From the NCBI GenBank assembly GCA_032988165.1, contig JANTQF010000155.1, forward strand, positions 16,123 to 80,122: 64,000 bases of DNA, written 5' to 3'. The DNA is from Emmonsiellopsis sp. PD_33 (Eukaryota > Ascomycota > Eurotiomycetes > Onygenales > Ajellomycetaceae). A program made the translations under genes and the position numbers. Positions 23,216 through 38,200 of the stretch are shown piece after piece (the first letter of the stretch is position 1; each line of letters starts with the position of its first letter). The notes under the pieces are model-generated. The model had not been told where the DNA came from and did no database searches. It saw only the letters and a program-made list of their open reading frames with translations.

Positions 23216-26200
23216 ATGCTACGCTCCCTCCTCGGGAAGCCCAGCACCTCCTCCTCCTCCACCACCTCCTCCTCAAGCTCCAAGTCCCGCCGTCGCAGAG
23301 ACAGAGACAGAGACAGAGACCCCGACGACACCCGCTCAACAGCCTCAACCTCCTCCCACCGCCGGCGCCGGGACATCGACCCCCGCGCTTCTTCCTCTTC
23401 TACTTCTCTAGTACCTACCAGTACTACCAGCGCTACCGCCCGCAGGTCCGCCCGAGGTGACGATCGCGGTATAGATGACCTGCTGCCCGCTGTCTCGGCT
23501 AGATATGAACATGAGAACGAAAGCGTGGCGAGATCTGGGGTTGAGAGTTATGTGACGGCGGATGAGAGGGGGAGGGATTTGGATTTGGATGGGGATGAGA
23601 TGGGGTTGGGACTGGCGAGGTCGCGCAGTGGGGATGTTGCGGATATCGATGTCGATGTGCGCGAGGATGATGAGCGGTCGGTTGCGAGGAGTGAGCGGAG
23701 GAGAAGGGAGAGGGGTCCTGATGGCCATCGCGAGCGGGAGAGGAGTGGGGATCGGGAGAGGGAGGAGAGGAGGAGGCTGCGTAGAGAGCGCGAGAGAGAC
23801 GGGGAGAAGTCGCGCCGACGGGCGCCCTCTCGTGAGGTCATTGTTAACAATCCCGAGTTCTCTACCTCGCGCGCAGGCCCGGGCGGTGGCGATGAGGGGT
23901 TCATGGCTGAGATAAACCAGCCTGGTTTCTCGCAGTTTCCCATGCAATATACCAATACTTTCCCCGGCGCGGTGCCTGGACAGCCTACCCCCGTGGATCC
24001 GCATCAGGTTCCTACTTCTCAGCCGTATCATCCTCCGCAGGTGCAGCTTCCGGGCGGACCACCGGGTGTTGTCGCCCCGCCGGCTCCGGCTGTAGGTGAG
24101 GCTGCGGAATATTACAATGACCAGGGGCAATCGGTGGCAACGCAGCCGGGCGTTAGACCGAATCCGCCTTCTCTCATCATTGGCGCGGAACCGCATCTGA
24201 TGGCTGCTTCGGCAACGCCTAATCCGCCTGCGGAGCCCTCGTCGATGGGCCAGTCTGGCGCCGCTGCTGACTTCTATGGAGGTCCTCCAGTATCATCTGC
24301 CGAGCCCCATGGCAATCCTCCCATCCAGCCCAGCCCGGTCTTGTCGGATAATAGACCACCTAAGCCGAGTAAACCTGGGCAGCCATCAGTCGCGGCGGCA
24401 GCGGCTGCTGGAGTGGCTACCTATGGTATTGGCTCCGCCGTGCTGAATGGCTCGAATGGACACCATACGCCATCGTCATCTTTTACCCCCCATCACGCAC
24501 CACATCTGTCAGATCCTAGTTATCATCCCGCGCTCGATGGCGGCCGCCCGCCAAAACCGAATAAACACCATTCAATGCCCGTCGCTGGGGCTGCGGCATT
24601 GGGAGCCGCTGCTGGGTATGCCGTGGCTGGCCACCACTCTACACCCCAAAGACCTAGCACGTTTGGTGGCGGCGGATACCAGCCAGGGTCATTAGCCTAT
24701 CACCAACGTCACCACGGTCCCTTGAGACGGTTTATCAATTTCTGGAAGGACCCCGAGGCTGTTGCTCAGTTCGAGGAGTATTCCGAATACATTGGCGTTT
24801 GCAAATACTGTTTCGAACCAGGCAGTACCCCGTTAGAGGCACCGCGAAAACACAACCCCAAACGCCGTCGGTATAGTGATGAGCACGGGGGCAGCGCTAT
24901 CCGAGTCGACAAGGCAGGCCGATATACGCCGTCCGATCACGAAAGCCGGCGCAAGAAATCAAATAAGAAATCCTGGCTCGCCGCTGGCCTTGCGGGTTAT
25001 GTTGGCAAGTCTGTCCTTGACCGGAAAGAGTTTGATGATTCTTACAGTATTCGGTCTGGACGTCCTGCCAGCTCAGTGACAAGTACCAGTACCTCATCTG
25101 TGGGGAAGAAGAGTCGTACCTCGAGAGGAACTGCTATATACTCAAATCGGTCTCGCTCTCCACTCGGAATTTCATCTGACTACGGTAGGGACGGCAACGG
25201 CCATGCTAGCGGCTCTCATCCGCAGGGTCGCTATCGCGGTGATGCGGATGACAAGAGTTCTTATCGTCGTCGTCGATCGCGGTCGCGGTCGCGGTCGCGC
25301 TCAAGATCCGTATCGCGAGACAGAAGCCATTCTGGACTAAAGACAGCCGCCGTTGCTGCTGGGGCGCTTGGTGCGGCGTCTGTGATTTCATCTAAATCGC
25401 GACGGAGAAGAAGCCGGAGCAGATCTCCCAAGAAATCCCGGAGCAGATATTCCTCTTCAAATGGATCAACAGTCGATATCTCTCGTAGCTATAGCAAGCC
25501 GGGCATATCTGGATTTACATCGTTCTTCACCACTCCATCTGAGAAGAAGTCGAAGGTACACACCAAGAAGATGACGAGGAAGACGAAGAAGAAGAGAAAG
25601 GGATTTTTCAGCTTTTCCTCTTCTTCATCGGGTTCTTCGTCGTCTTCCATTACCTCCTCATCTGACGACGCCGACCTTGCTTTTGGAACCGGTTTCATTA
25701 AGTCTCCTAAAGGCAAAAAGGCTAGCCGGAAACGAGACGACCGTGACGTTGATGCCGCACTTCTGGGACTCGGAGCGACGGCTGCTGGTATTGCTGCTTC
25801 TGTGAACGGGAGGCGTGGACGTGATGGTATCTCCATCAGAGACAATCGATCCCCTCACTCGATTTATAGGAACGAGACGAAGTCGACTGCCTCTGGGCCG
25901 GTAGCTGCAGATGGATGGGAGTATGTATCGGACGAAGGCTCAGCTTCTTCAAGCGTTGATTCCGCATTGGCATATGGAGGCTCGGCCTCAATTCATAGTA
26001 AAGACTCACAAGACTCGGGAACTTCCAAGTGGGGATGGAGATGGGGATCCAGCAAGAAGAAGAAGAGGAGCTCCGAGCAACAATATGCCAACCGGCCTGA
26101 GGCACGCGATTATGTTCAACAACCCGGCTACCCTCTCCCGGGCCAGCATGCCCCGCCAAGCAGCGTGGGTAGTCTTCCATCCATGCATAACGTGTACCCG

Positions 26201-29200
26201 ATTCCCACAGGCGATCCATCCCAGTTTGACGCGACGAACCAGAGTTCCTATTCATCTCAAACCCAACCTTATATCCAACCCCAGCCTCCATTGGTTGCCC
26301 GACAGGTGCCTACTCAGATCGAACATCCGCAGCCGATAGTGCCTGTTTCTCAGGCTCTGTATACAACACAGGCAGAGCTAGCACAATCCTACGTCGCTCC
26401 AACTGCGGCTCCCGTTTTCTCTAGATCTTCCGGCGAATATGATGATCGCCATTCTCGCACGTCACAGGATCAATATGGTATCCAGCCATTGATTGAGAAA
26501 ACGCGCAAGGACAAGTATGAGGACGATCGGTACTCCTCTAAATCCCGCGATGAATATGGCATCCAGCCCCTCGTGGAGAAAGTCCGCAAGGACAAGAAAT
26601 ATGAAGAAGAAACCCGCTCCCGAACCTCCAGAAAGGAAAGCGGCCCTCGACGAAGAGCTTCGTCGTCGATCATCTCTACCACTCACGACGGAAGCTCAAG
26701 GCCCAAGGAGCACAGACGGAGTACCACGTCGCAAGTCCAATTCGATTTGACAGAGGAACAGGAAAATAAGGAGCGTCGGCAAATGCGTTACGAAGAAGAT
26801 CGGGAAACCAGACGCCGAGAGAGGGAGTTCAGGGCAGTTGCTGATAGAGAGCGGAGAGAACGCGAGAGGGATGACCGTCGGGAACGCGAGCGCGAGTATA
26901 CGGATAGACCTATCGATAAGGAATCAAGTAGTAGACGCAGCGATGTGTCTACAGGCTCGTCGAAGGTGACGCCCATCGCGGCTAGCGTTCTGGGTGGTGC
27001 AGCCATTGCTTCCGTCGTAAGCGAAATCGAGGCGAGAAGGGAACAGAAGCGAGCCGAAGAGCGACGGGAGCAAAGGCGGAAACAAAGACGGGGAGAATAT
27101 GTTGATGAGGACCGTCATGATGACTACTCGGTCGATTATCGGGACAAAGATGTTGGTGAAACGAAGAAGATATTCGACATTAAAGACATACCCACCACAA
27201 AAATACGCCTTGCCAGAATGGCAGCTGATAGAGTCAAATCATCCCCCGTCTACGAGAATTATGCAGACTACTTTACCCCCGAGGAGCTCCGCCATAGCGG
27301 AGATGAACATTCTATCCGTAGCGGCGTTTCAGACGTTGGGTCTTCCGGTCCTCCCAGTCCTAATATCATCCTTATCGAGCCTCAGAGTGTCAGGTTGGAG
27401 CGCGAGATGGCAGCAATGCTGGCGGAGCAGAGAATGGCTGAGGGAATTCCCCGCCTCAATCTCATCAAACCTACTCCTCCGCCTAGTGTTGCGCCGTCAG
27501 TAATAGGCGACGATGACGCTGCCCGTCCCCGAACCCCTTCGCCTAGAATTACTGACCCTATCATTGACCATGACGAGCCACAGCCCCGTAAAGTCGACGT
27601 TGCAGATACCATCTCTCAACACGTCGAGGACAAGAACTCGCCTGACCCAGAACCCGTGCTGGTCCAACCAAACCACGAGGACCGCTCAATCTCACCAATC
27701 CCCTCAGTCACAGAAGAGCCGCGTTCACGACAGTCTTATGTGAGCGACGTCGAAGACGAGCCAACGGAAGAGATTTCAGCCCCCCAGCATATCCCGGGCG
27801 AATTTGGGGACGACATCGAATTCGCAGCCACCCTCGCTGCTGGCGCTACGCTTGCAGGATTCAATTCCGCTGTCGTAACTGATAATCCGACATATCATCG
27901 CCGTGACTCACCGCCTGGTTCTGAGGCGGAGGGCGCTTTTACCTCTCCTGTTGCGGAGGCGATCGTGGAACGTCGCGCTAGCCCTCCGACATATGGATAT
28001 GTTGGGGATAAGGAGCTTCCTCTTACTTACGATGAGGCTGGCGCTAAGCTGTCACGGGTGGCTTCGAAGGAGGAACGGGCTGATATTGAAAAATCCATAC
28101 CGTTAGACGAGGACGTTGGCTTGCATGGTAGACCGGCTGCGGAAGAGTCTGAGGAACGGCCAGCCAAGCTTTCAAAGAAGGAGAGGCGGAAGATGAGCAA
28201 AGGCGCCAAACGGAAGAGTCAGGATCGGGGCGTAAGCTACGATGACCCTGAAATGCCGACAACTGGGATCGAGACCTCTGATTTTGCCTCGACTGTTGTG
28301 TCTGGCCAAATCACTGAGGAGCCCGAGACGATCAAGTCTCCGATTACTGAAGTTGGAGGCTTTTCAAAGAAGTCCGCCAAACGCGGCGATGAATTCTTCG
28401 ATGCTGAGGAGGGACCTTCCAGCCCATCTGATGACATCAATGGTAATGGCAAGGGATCCGGGACAACTACTATCGAGCGACCTCTGGAAGGAGCCGAGTT
28501 CCCCCATCGGCCTGATGACGAGAGAAGCCTTGAACGTCACCAGCCCATATCTCCCAGCGCTGACGATGAACTCGACTTTGGACAAGTAGAAAAGACCAAA
28601 GAACAAGATTCCGCAGAGGACCATCGGCCCATGCCTGGAGATTGGGACGAGCCTAAGCAGTCGAAGAAGTCGAAGAGAAAGGCCAAGAAAGCCGCCAAAA
28701 ACATGACGGATGATGACTTTGTCGAACCCGACGCCCCATTGCCTGCTGAAAAGCCAGAACCTGAACCTGAACACGAGTTCGAGTCATCGAAGAAATCGAA
28801 GCGCAAGTCTAAGAGAAATGGTAAACGATTTGAAGCTGATGATGATGACGAGCCCGCCGCCCAGACGGTGGATCGTGACGTTAACGTTAGGGTTGACATT
28901 GGAGAAAATGGCGACGACCGTGATGATACCGCTTCACTTTCTCGCTCGAATACCCTAGACAATGACGATGACGACGTTGAATCCGTAAAGTCATCGAAAT
29001 CAAGATCTAAGCGCCGGTCAAAGCGCGATAGCGAAATCTTCGATGAACAATCGCCCAAATCTAAACGCGATAGTAGGGTCTTTGATGACGCCGCATCCGT
29101 CGCCTCCTCGCCGGCCAAGCTTGATGATTCAAAGGAAAAGAGGAAGGGCAAGGATAAGGATAGCGGTAAGCGGAGTAGCAGTGGTGGTGGGTTCTTTGGA

Positions 29201-32200
29201 TTATTTGGGGCCTCTAAGTCGCAGGAGTCGTTGTCGGATAAGCACAAGTCTAGAGATGTGCGGTCTGAGGCTGGTGTTGATGAGCTTGAGGATGGCGAGA
29301 AGAGGCGGAAGAAGAAGAGGTCGTCGAGGAGTCGACGGGATCGTGATGAGGATGATGATAATGATGATGCGCGGTCTGTTGTTTCTTTGGAGTCGCCTGG
29401 TGCTGATAGGGATAGGGGGAAAGGTGGTGGGGAAGGGGAGGGTGAGGGTGAGGGTGAGTGGGATGGATTTGAGCATCGGAAGAAACGCAAGGATCGGAGA
29501 CATCGGTATGAGGAGATTGTGGATTCAGTGAGGGCTGGTGATGGGCAAAGTAATGTATGATAGTCTTTTTTTGTTACGTTTTGGGCTTCTAACATCTAGT
29601 TTTTTTTTCGCTTTTTCGTTTTGACTATCAAACATGGAACAATTCTATCATATGCTGATATGTTTCCCTATGCTTTATTTAGGCCGGCCGTTTCACAACA
29701 TCAAACGGCCATGACAGCGGCGATGGAGACGAAACAGAGACCCAAGAAAACCAGTCTTTTTTAGGCGCGCGCCCCGAAATGCCATTGACGCGTGATGGTG
29801 CTTCGGGGCTTTTCGATTCGGCCCTTCTTCCACAGCAAGACAAACAGCGCATGCGCAGCCGGTCTGTCTCACCGGCGCCTGGCAGGAGACTTTTCGATCT
29901 ACAACCTCACTCTCGCAGTCGCCCCGCCTCCCCTTCATTCTTTGAAGGCGACCGGCTGCCATCGAGCTCTCTTGCGTTGCATGAAGATCCTCATTCGGCT
30001 TCTTTCCAAATCCTTGCGTCGTCGCCGACTCGGGTGCCGTTACATTTCCGTCGACCCAAGTCCTCGAGTGGTGTGGTAACCAAATCGCCAACGGTGGCAG
30101 ATGTAGCGGAATCCCCCACACAGGGAAAAGGCGGCAGCAGCAAACGACCCAGATCCACCGAGTTCAAAACTTCGCTAGGAGAGTTCCGGCCACTCTGGCT
30201 CGTCGAGCGACATAGTGCTGTAAAGTTGGACAGGGCACCTGATGAGCCGTACCCCTCGCTTCCGTCGAGTAAAACCACCTCGCGAACCTCGTCAGTGGAG
30301 GATTTGAAGGCGTCTGCGCTCCCTGATGGATTCGCGTATGAGCCGCTCGCTCATCAAGCCGAGTCCTTGAGCGAACGGCGAAAACGGCCCCTTTCTCTTC
30401 AGCTCGGTGGTGAAGATGACCTTTACGATGCCGATATCCTAGATTCCCAGCAAGCGACACCGACTGCGGCATCCTTCCATGCGGCGGCGGAGAAGAAGGA
30501 GAAACCAAAGTACGAGTTCCACTCGCCGTCGGAGTTACTTCTTGATCCGTTGGGACTGCCTCCTTCGCCTTCGTGGAGGCCTTTGCCTTCTCCCGAAGGC
30601 TCTATGGTGGGTGCAAGGGAGATCGAGGCTGCGGACCGGGGATTGGATTTGGAAAATTTACCTCCCCTTCCGCGTTCGTTGGCAGCATCTCCTGAGCCGG
30701 AGGAGCCGTTGCCTCCTTTACCGGATAGTCGCCCTTCAACGTCCCATACTGAGGGTGGCTCTCGTTTGGCTGAGGGGTTGCTGGCTGGTGCCGCAGTTGG
30801 ACTTGTTGCTAGTGTTGCTGCGAGTGTTTTCGAACAAAAACCTGCCGAAGATAAAGACCTGGACGAAGATTTGAAGCTTGAGGTCCCCCGCGAGCAAACC
30901 GATGACGATAAAGAAATCACTCTCTCCACGACTGAACCAACCAGAGAGGTGGAATCAACCGTTATTTCTGAAGTCGTTGAGAAAAACCAGCCTTTCGATA
31001 TTTCCAAATCGACCCACGCACGCAATGACTCTGAGCCTAGTGTCTCTTATTTTTCTGCTGAAGAAGGCGATTTTAGAATGCCTGGATCTTTCACTCCTGA
31101 GGAATTGGCTGCTGGAGAAGAACAAGCGTCCAAACTCCACCAAGAAATTACGACAAGTGCCCCGGCCGCTGATGTGCCCGCTACTGCAAGCGTGGTGTTC
31201 GACGAAGGATCCGAGAAGCTGGTCCCCGAGCCTACAGAACCGGTTGAAATCGCGCCTCCTGAACCATCAAAGATTGAAGCAGGTGACTTCCAGCCCGCCT
31301 CTTCAAAGAAGGCCAAGAAGGGCAAGAAGAATAACAAGAAGAAGGGCCAACATGCCGATGCTCCTGAGGATATCCAAGCCACGCTCTCCGATGACAAGAT
31401 CCAGGGTGGCGAGGCTCAACCTACCTCTCGCTCCGTCGACGATGATATTATTCCCCCCGCTTCCGAGAAGATGCTAGAAGAAAAGGAGGAGCCGCAGCCA
31501 ATAGAACCTGCACAGGAGGACGCTCCATTTGTTGAAACTCTGTTGCCGGCAGCTGTTACTGAGCCTCCTTTCCCGGAAGAGTCTTCCTCCCAGGGCCGCG
31601 CTGAAGCCGTTGATGCCGAATTTGAGTTCCCTGTTACAAAGAAGAAAGGCAAAAAGGGCAAGGGAAAACAGAAACAACGGACTGATCTTCAACATGTCAA
31701 CGAACCTGCCAAGGATGACCTTCCTCCCCAACCAAAGGAGCCTAATCTAGAGGCTAAGCAAGAAGATTCCGCACTTCAAACAGACGAAAACAAGCAAGAT
31801 ATTCCGCCGCCAAGTGAGCTGGTCGAGATTGACCCAGCCTGCGTTGCTTTGCCTGATGACAAGGACGAGATTTCCGAGCTCCTAAGGGAGGATGTACAAG
31901 AACCGCCTGTTACCACAGATGAACCGCAGTCTGCTAAGGTCCTACCTGAAATTCAAGGTGACTCGACATCGGTGCCTCCAGAATCTTCTGATTCTAGCAG
32001 TCACAAAGGACCCATCGATGCCGAAGACCCTGCTAGTCACCCTCCCGCTGATGATGCCGATGACACATGGGATCAGCCAAGTAAAAAGAAGGGGAAGAAG
32101 GGCAAAAAGGGGCGGAAGTCAATGACCATGGATGAACCTACTGCCAAGTCCCTTGAGGCACCTGAACCCGCTGAACCGTATCCAAGCGATGATTTGAAAC

Positions 32201-35200
32201 TGGAAACCTCAACCCTCAACACAGCCATACAGGAAAGGGAACCCGAGCCCGAGGCCGAAGCACCAGTTCCAGAAAACGTCCACACCGCAAGTATCCCGCT
32301 CGACAAAGAAGCTAATGCCCCCGAAGAACAAGCAGCCAATGATATCCCACCACATCCAATAGGTGGATCTGATGCACCACAAATCGACACGTCGGCGAAA
32401 CGTTCCAAAATGCAAAGTAGGAAGGATAAGAAGAAGCGGAAATCCTTGTCTGTTCCCGGGGAGGAATTGGAACAGTTGGAACCGTCAGGTCCTTTGCAAG
32501 ATCTATCTGCCGCTGAGAAAGCGAGTGAGGATCAGCCTGAGCCCGAATCATCGATTCAAGAACGGGAGATCATGCAGGGAGACACGCTAGTAGCGTCGCC
32601 CGATGATGATGCTAGCAAGGGTTCGCAACTTGAGGAAGATATTCAACACCCTTCGGCCACGCTAGAGTCTCAGGAGCTAGTCCAGAAAGATTCCGTACCC
32701 GCTTCGGTGGAAGAAGACGTCGCCGCCAGGGATATTGTACCCGAGCCTGAGGACCTCCCCACGGCTCCATCCTCCGAATCTGACATCGCCGGCTCTGCCC
32801 CATCCACTGATGAGCCCGTACCGCAAGTTGCTGAGCCTGAGGAACACCCTTCCGAGGCCGAACCTTTTGATCTCCCCAAGACCAAGAAGGGGAAAAAGGG
32901 CAAGAAGAAGCGTCAATCGGTAACTTGGGAGGATGATATCCCTCCTACTGGATCCTCGGAACAGAAACCAGCTGCATCCGAAATGGATACTGCCAATGAA
33001 CCATCAGCCGAAGCGGAACCCACTCCACCTGCACTGGCAGAGGGTGGGGAAGTAGAGGAGTTCCAGAGTGCCAAGTCAAAGCGCAAGGCCAAAAAGGACA
33101 AGAAAAAGAAGCAATCTCTCGACTGGACGGTGGATGAGCCTTCTGCCCCTGTCTCTGAGGAGCCAAGAGAACATGCTGAACCCGCTGTCGAGATGCCATC
33201 TGAACCGTCAAAAACCATGGGGACACCAGCGGCGCAACCCGAGGCTACAACTGAAGAATCTAGAGAGCTTCCATCGTCCTCCGAACAGCCACCTGAGGAA
33301 CCTGAACCTGCTGTCCACGAATCATCCTCGCACCCACCTGAAGAGGAACAGCCGCGCGCTACCGCAGCCGAACCGGTAGAGGTCAAGCTAAGCGCCAAAG
33401 AAAAACGCAAGGCTAAGAAGGACAAGAAAAACAGAAAATCTTTGGACTGGGCAGCTGAGGAATCCTCCGCACCTCCTGTAGAGGAGTCAGTGGAACAGGT
33501 GGTCGAGCCCGTTGTTGAACAATCTTCGATGATGGCGGAACAATCTGCTGGGCAGGATCAACCAATTGTGGAGGAGCCTTCCGAACCACCTGCATCTACT
33601 GAGGAACAGGCGCCCAAACAGCTCGAGGCCGCTGTTGAAGAACCTCCAGTGACAATGGAACCGCCAGTTCAGGAAGATGAACTGGCTATGGAGGAGTTTT
33701 CTAAGGCTTTTGTTGAGCCTGAGCCTGAGCTTCAGGCTCCTGCTGAGCCGTCTCTGCCCCTCCCTGATGCGCACGAAACTCACGTCGCCCCAACCGAAGA
33801 AGTTGCCGAATTTCAATTGAGTGCCAAAGAAAAACGCAAGGCCAAGAAAGACAAGAAGAAGCGACAATCTCTAGATTGGACACTCGATGAGCCTTCTATG
33901 TCAGCGGCGGGACAATCAACAGAGCAGGCTGAGGTTGTTACTGAGGAGCCTTCGGCACCTTTAGTCACTGCTGACCCAGAACTGTCCACTGAGCCATCTT
34001 CCCATCAAGTCGACGGAGGAGAGCTTGCCCCTTCTGCAGAACCTCCAGAACCTCAGTTAACCGGGAAAGCCAAACGAAAGGCCAAAAAGGACAAGAAAAA
34101 GCAGCAATCCCTCGACTGGACAACAGCAGAGGAACCGTCGGCGCCAGTTGCGGAGCAATCCGTGGAACAACATGTTCAATCTCCAGCTGAAGCACCTTCA
34201 GAACCCTTGGAAACGAAAGAGCCGGAACCAGCGCGTGAATCGTCATTAGTGCCTCCTGAAGAAGAGCCGCCCGCCCCCACTGATCCAGAGCCCCAGCTAA
34301 CCGGTAAAGCCAAGCGCAAGGCCAAAAAAGACAAGAAGAAGCAACAGGTTCTGGAAGGGACGCAGAATGAGCCTTCTGCTCCCGAGGAGCAACCATTAGA
34401 GCACATTGAAGGCCCAGTTGAAGAGTTTTCCAAGTCTTTAGACATGCCTGCTTTGGAGCAGTCTGAGATCCCCACTGAAGATCCTTCGGCATCTTTGGTG
34501 AGCACAGAACCAGAACCACTGACGAAATCTTCTTTGCCTCCCCCTGTTGAAGAAATGCCCACACCTGTTGAGGAGCCATTCGAACCTCAATTAACCGGCA
34601 AAGCAAAGCGCAAGGCGAAGAAAGACAAGAAGAAGAAGCAGGCTCTAGACTGGACAGTCGATGAGCCTTCTGGAGAGCAGTCAACGGATCAAGTCCAACC
34701 CGCGATAGGAGAGCCTCCCATATTCTCTGAAACCACTGCGCAGCCAACGGAGTCTGTTGAGCATCCTCTTAAAGAGACTTTGGAATCCCCGAAGGAGCCA
34801 GAACCAGAACCACCCATTGAAGCTTCTCTGCTCAAGTTGCAACCACCCGCCGAGGAAGACAAACCCGCTGCAGATACGATGGAGCCTACAATTGAAGAGG
34901 ACTCTGGAATGCCCGCCATGCCCGGTTCTTGGGCCGATGATGACCCCGTTTTGACGGACAGTCCTGAGACAGGCACCGGATCGGCTCCACCCGAAGCACC
35001 TCCTGCCAACGACGACGGTAATGAATTTCCGATTTCCACAACCAAGAAGAAGAACAAGAAAAACAAGAAGAAATCCAGACTGGCTGATTGGACTGATGAA
35101 ATTGAGTCTCCGCAGGTAGAACAAAAAGCAGAAGAAGAACCTTCTTCTAAATCAACAATTCCCGAATCTGTGGAACAACCGTTACCCAGCCCAGCAGAAG

Positions 35201-38200
35201 TGCCCGAAGATGTGCCTAGCTTGCCAGTATCTGAGCCTGTCCAGGAACGTGTCGAGTCCATCCTTGTGCCAGATATCTCTGAAACAACAATTCCTAAAGA
35301 TCCCACCACGTCCTCCTTCGAAGCGCCTACTATAAGTGAAAGTCACCCAGCTTTGGCCGAGGAACCCGCACCACAGGCCACGCAAGACGATATTGCCAGT
35401 GAATCTCTCCCTGAACATCTTAGTGCTGATAGCGAGGGTCGCCCTCCAACCGGGGACGATATAATTTCTGATACGACCACTTCCCATCCAGCCCTTGTTA
35501 CGGGTCAAGAGCACATTCCATCCACCGACCTAGCCCGACCCGTATCTCCGCAATTGGCCCCCCTGCCTCAAGACGTTTTCATTAGCCAAAAGGACGATGC
35601 AACAAGAACCTTAGATGTCACAGTGGAACAGGAAAGGTCTATCGATGTACTCTCAAAGAGCGACCTTCCACCAGCAGAGACACCGCAACCAGCCCAGGAA
35701 GAAGCGGCCAACGAAGAACCTCAAACCGCGCACAGAGGACAGCCTATGGAAATTCATGTTCTCGATCAGGCTTCCGAGGTGCCTCTCTCTTCTGAAACGC
35801 CCACCACCAATTTAGGCCCCGAGAGCCACGCACCAGCTGAACCGGAGCTCGACGAATGGAACGTCCCCTCGACCAAAAAGGGAAAGAAAAAGAAAAACAA
35901 GAAGGGCCTAGGCATTACCGATCAGCCCGCTCCCGCCGTTGACGAACCTACTGTCCCTCCTGCTCCCGAGCCTGCCACTGTCGAGGAAACCACAGAGCCA
36001 AAGGAGAAAGCTGTTGACGAAGAAACTCCCAGCTGGTATCTACCCACGACGACAAAGAAAGGCAAAAAGAAAAATAGGAAATCTCGTGGCCTCGAAGATG
36101 ACAGCCTCCCCATTGGTGACGCGCAGCCAACAGATCTACCCGATGCCCCAGAGGCTGTAGCCGCTCCTGAACCTCAGGAGCCGCAAAAGGAGGAATCCGA
36201 TCCCTGGAATCTCCCCTCGTCAAAAAAGGGCAAGAAGAAGAATAAGAAGGGTCGAGTATTTGAAGACGAGCCCATTATTCCTGACAACAAACCGACTAGT
36301 GATGATTCAATTGAGGTTGGTGATGCTTCGAATACCGCTGTTGCCACCGAAACACCAGTCGAACCACAGGAAGATGATGGCTGGGGCCTGCCAACTACCA
36401 AGAAGGGTAGGAAAAAGAATAAGAACGCCCAAGCTTTTCAAAATGATACTGCCCCTTCTGATGAGCCGTCACCCCCACTGGCCACCGAAGATCCTGCCTC
36501 TCAGATGGATCTTGAGCCCCAGACTGAGCAAGTACTGGAAGAATGGGATACCCCCGCGTCAACAAAGAAGGGCAAGAAGAAAAACAGGAAGGGTCGAGAT
36601 ATTCCGGATGAAGACTCTGTGGCCGTTGAGAACACCCCAGCATTTGAACCTACAGAGCCTGTAGTCCCTGAACTCCCAACTCGCAGCCTATCGAAGAAAG
36701 AAAAGAAAGCCAAGAAGAAAGGGAAGAAGGCACTTTGGGATCCGGAGGACGATGGCGAAGCCACCAACGACAGCCAACAGCCCGCCGTAACTCCTGAGGT
36801 AGAACCTACTATTCCATCTGAAGCCCGCTCCTCCGAAAACGAGCCCGCGCTTGCGGCTCAGATAACTGAGGCAGAGAGAGCGGCGGAGGATGTGCTTGAC
36901 AAGAATACCAAATCATTGCCTGTGTTTGAAGAACCAACTGAGCCTTTTCATACTGAACGAGATAATGTTGATGAAGCAAAGCAAATTCAGCTCGACATTG
37001 GCAACATTCCCGCTTCTGAAGTGCCCGCCAAACCGGAGTTGATTGTACAGGATTCGAAGGATGCCGAGGTAGGAGTGGGTGAGAAGGATGATGTTTGGGA
37101 AGAGACAGGGAAGAAAAAATCAAAAAAAGATAAAAAGAATAAGAAAGGAATGAAGGTTGAAGTTGGCGTGGAGAAAGCGGAGGAAGAACGTGAAGCAAAG
37201 CCAACTCAGGAGGTTGTTGCCGAAGAGACTCCAGCGATAACCCGGTCTCTATCGAAGAAAGACAGGAAAAAGAAGAAGCGTCTTCAACAGTTCTACGATG
37301 AAGAGGCAATAGAACAGCCCGAGCAACCTCCGCAAGAGCCATTGCAGACTGAGACTCCTCTAGTAGAAGAGGCGGAATCCAAAAAGGTGGGACTGGAAGA
37401 AGAGCTGGCGGAAGAGCCAAAAGTCGACGATGATTATTGGCCAACAATCGACTGGAATAAGGGAGAGACTGGAAGGGAACTTCAATCCGGCTCCATGACA
37501 ACAAAGGTCAAGGATCCCGACACCTCATCTCTTGATCTCATTCTCTCTGGTGATGAGCCAAAGTCCCTGGGCGAAACTGTTGTGCAGCAACCGCCGGATG
37601 CGTCAGGGTTAGCTGGCGATAGTATCGGCGACTTCGACGAAGACGCAAGTCCCGTCGGTGAAATCTCAGAGCACCAAGCGATGGCGTATGCTGCGATGGC
37701 TGCATTAAACCAAGAGACGCCTAAGAAGGTTAGGCATGTTGCCCGCCGTCGCACAGAAAGCGAGCACAGCGATGAACTACCTGAGATTTCACTGGATGAC
37801 ACAGCGGAGGACTTCCTCGCAAGCATTGACCGAGTGCAGCCCCAGCAGGATCAAGACGCCTACGGATCGCCATCTTTACCGGCAGTAACAGATCTACCTA
37901 GCACAACACAACCACGGACGTTAGATCTTGCTGTAGCGCCAGCTGACACGGCGCAGACTACTCGATCGGTTGTTGAAATTCCGGAAGCCGACGATTTCTG
38001 GGGTGTTAGTGGAAGCAAGGGGAAAAAGGGTAAGAAGGGTAGAGGTAAAAAGAAGGCCGACGAGACCATCGCACCACCCGAACCGAGCATTGAACCTACT
38101 GTGGAATCCAAGCCTGAAGCACTACAGGCTGCAAAAGACGATGATGATGATTTCTGGAGGGACAGTGGGAAGAAAGGGAAGAAAGCCAAGGGTCGTAAAA

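Noticed and set aside
28537..29595. Antisense open frame of 352 codons opposite the end of leashin exon 1
   Set aside because: It mirrors the Lys/Arg/Asp-rich sense sequence as Ser/Phe/Leu-rich low complexity, so it is a shadow of the real exon.
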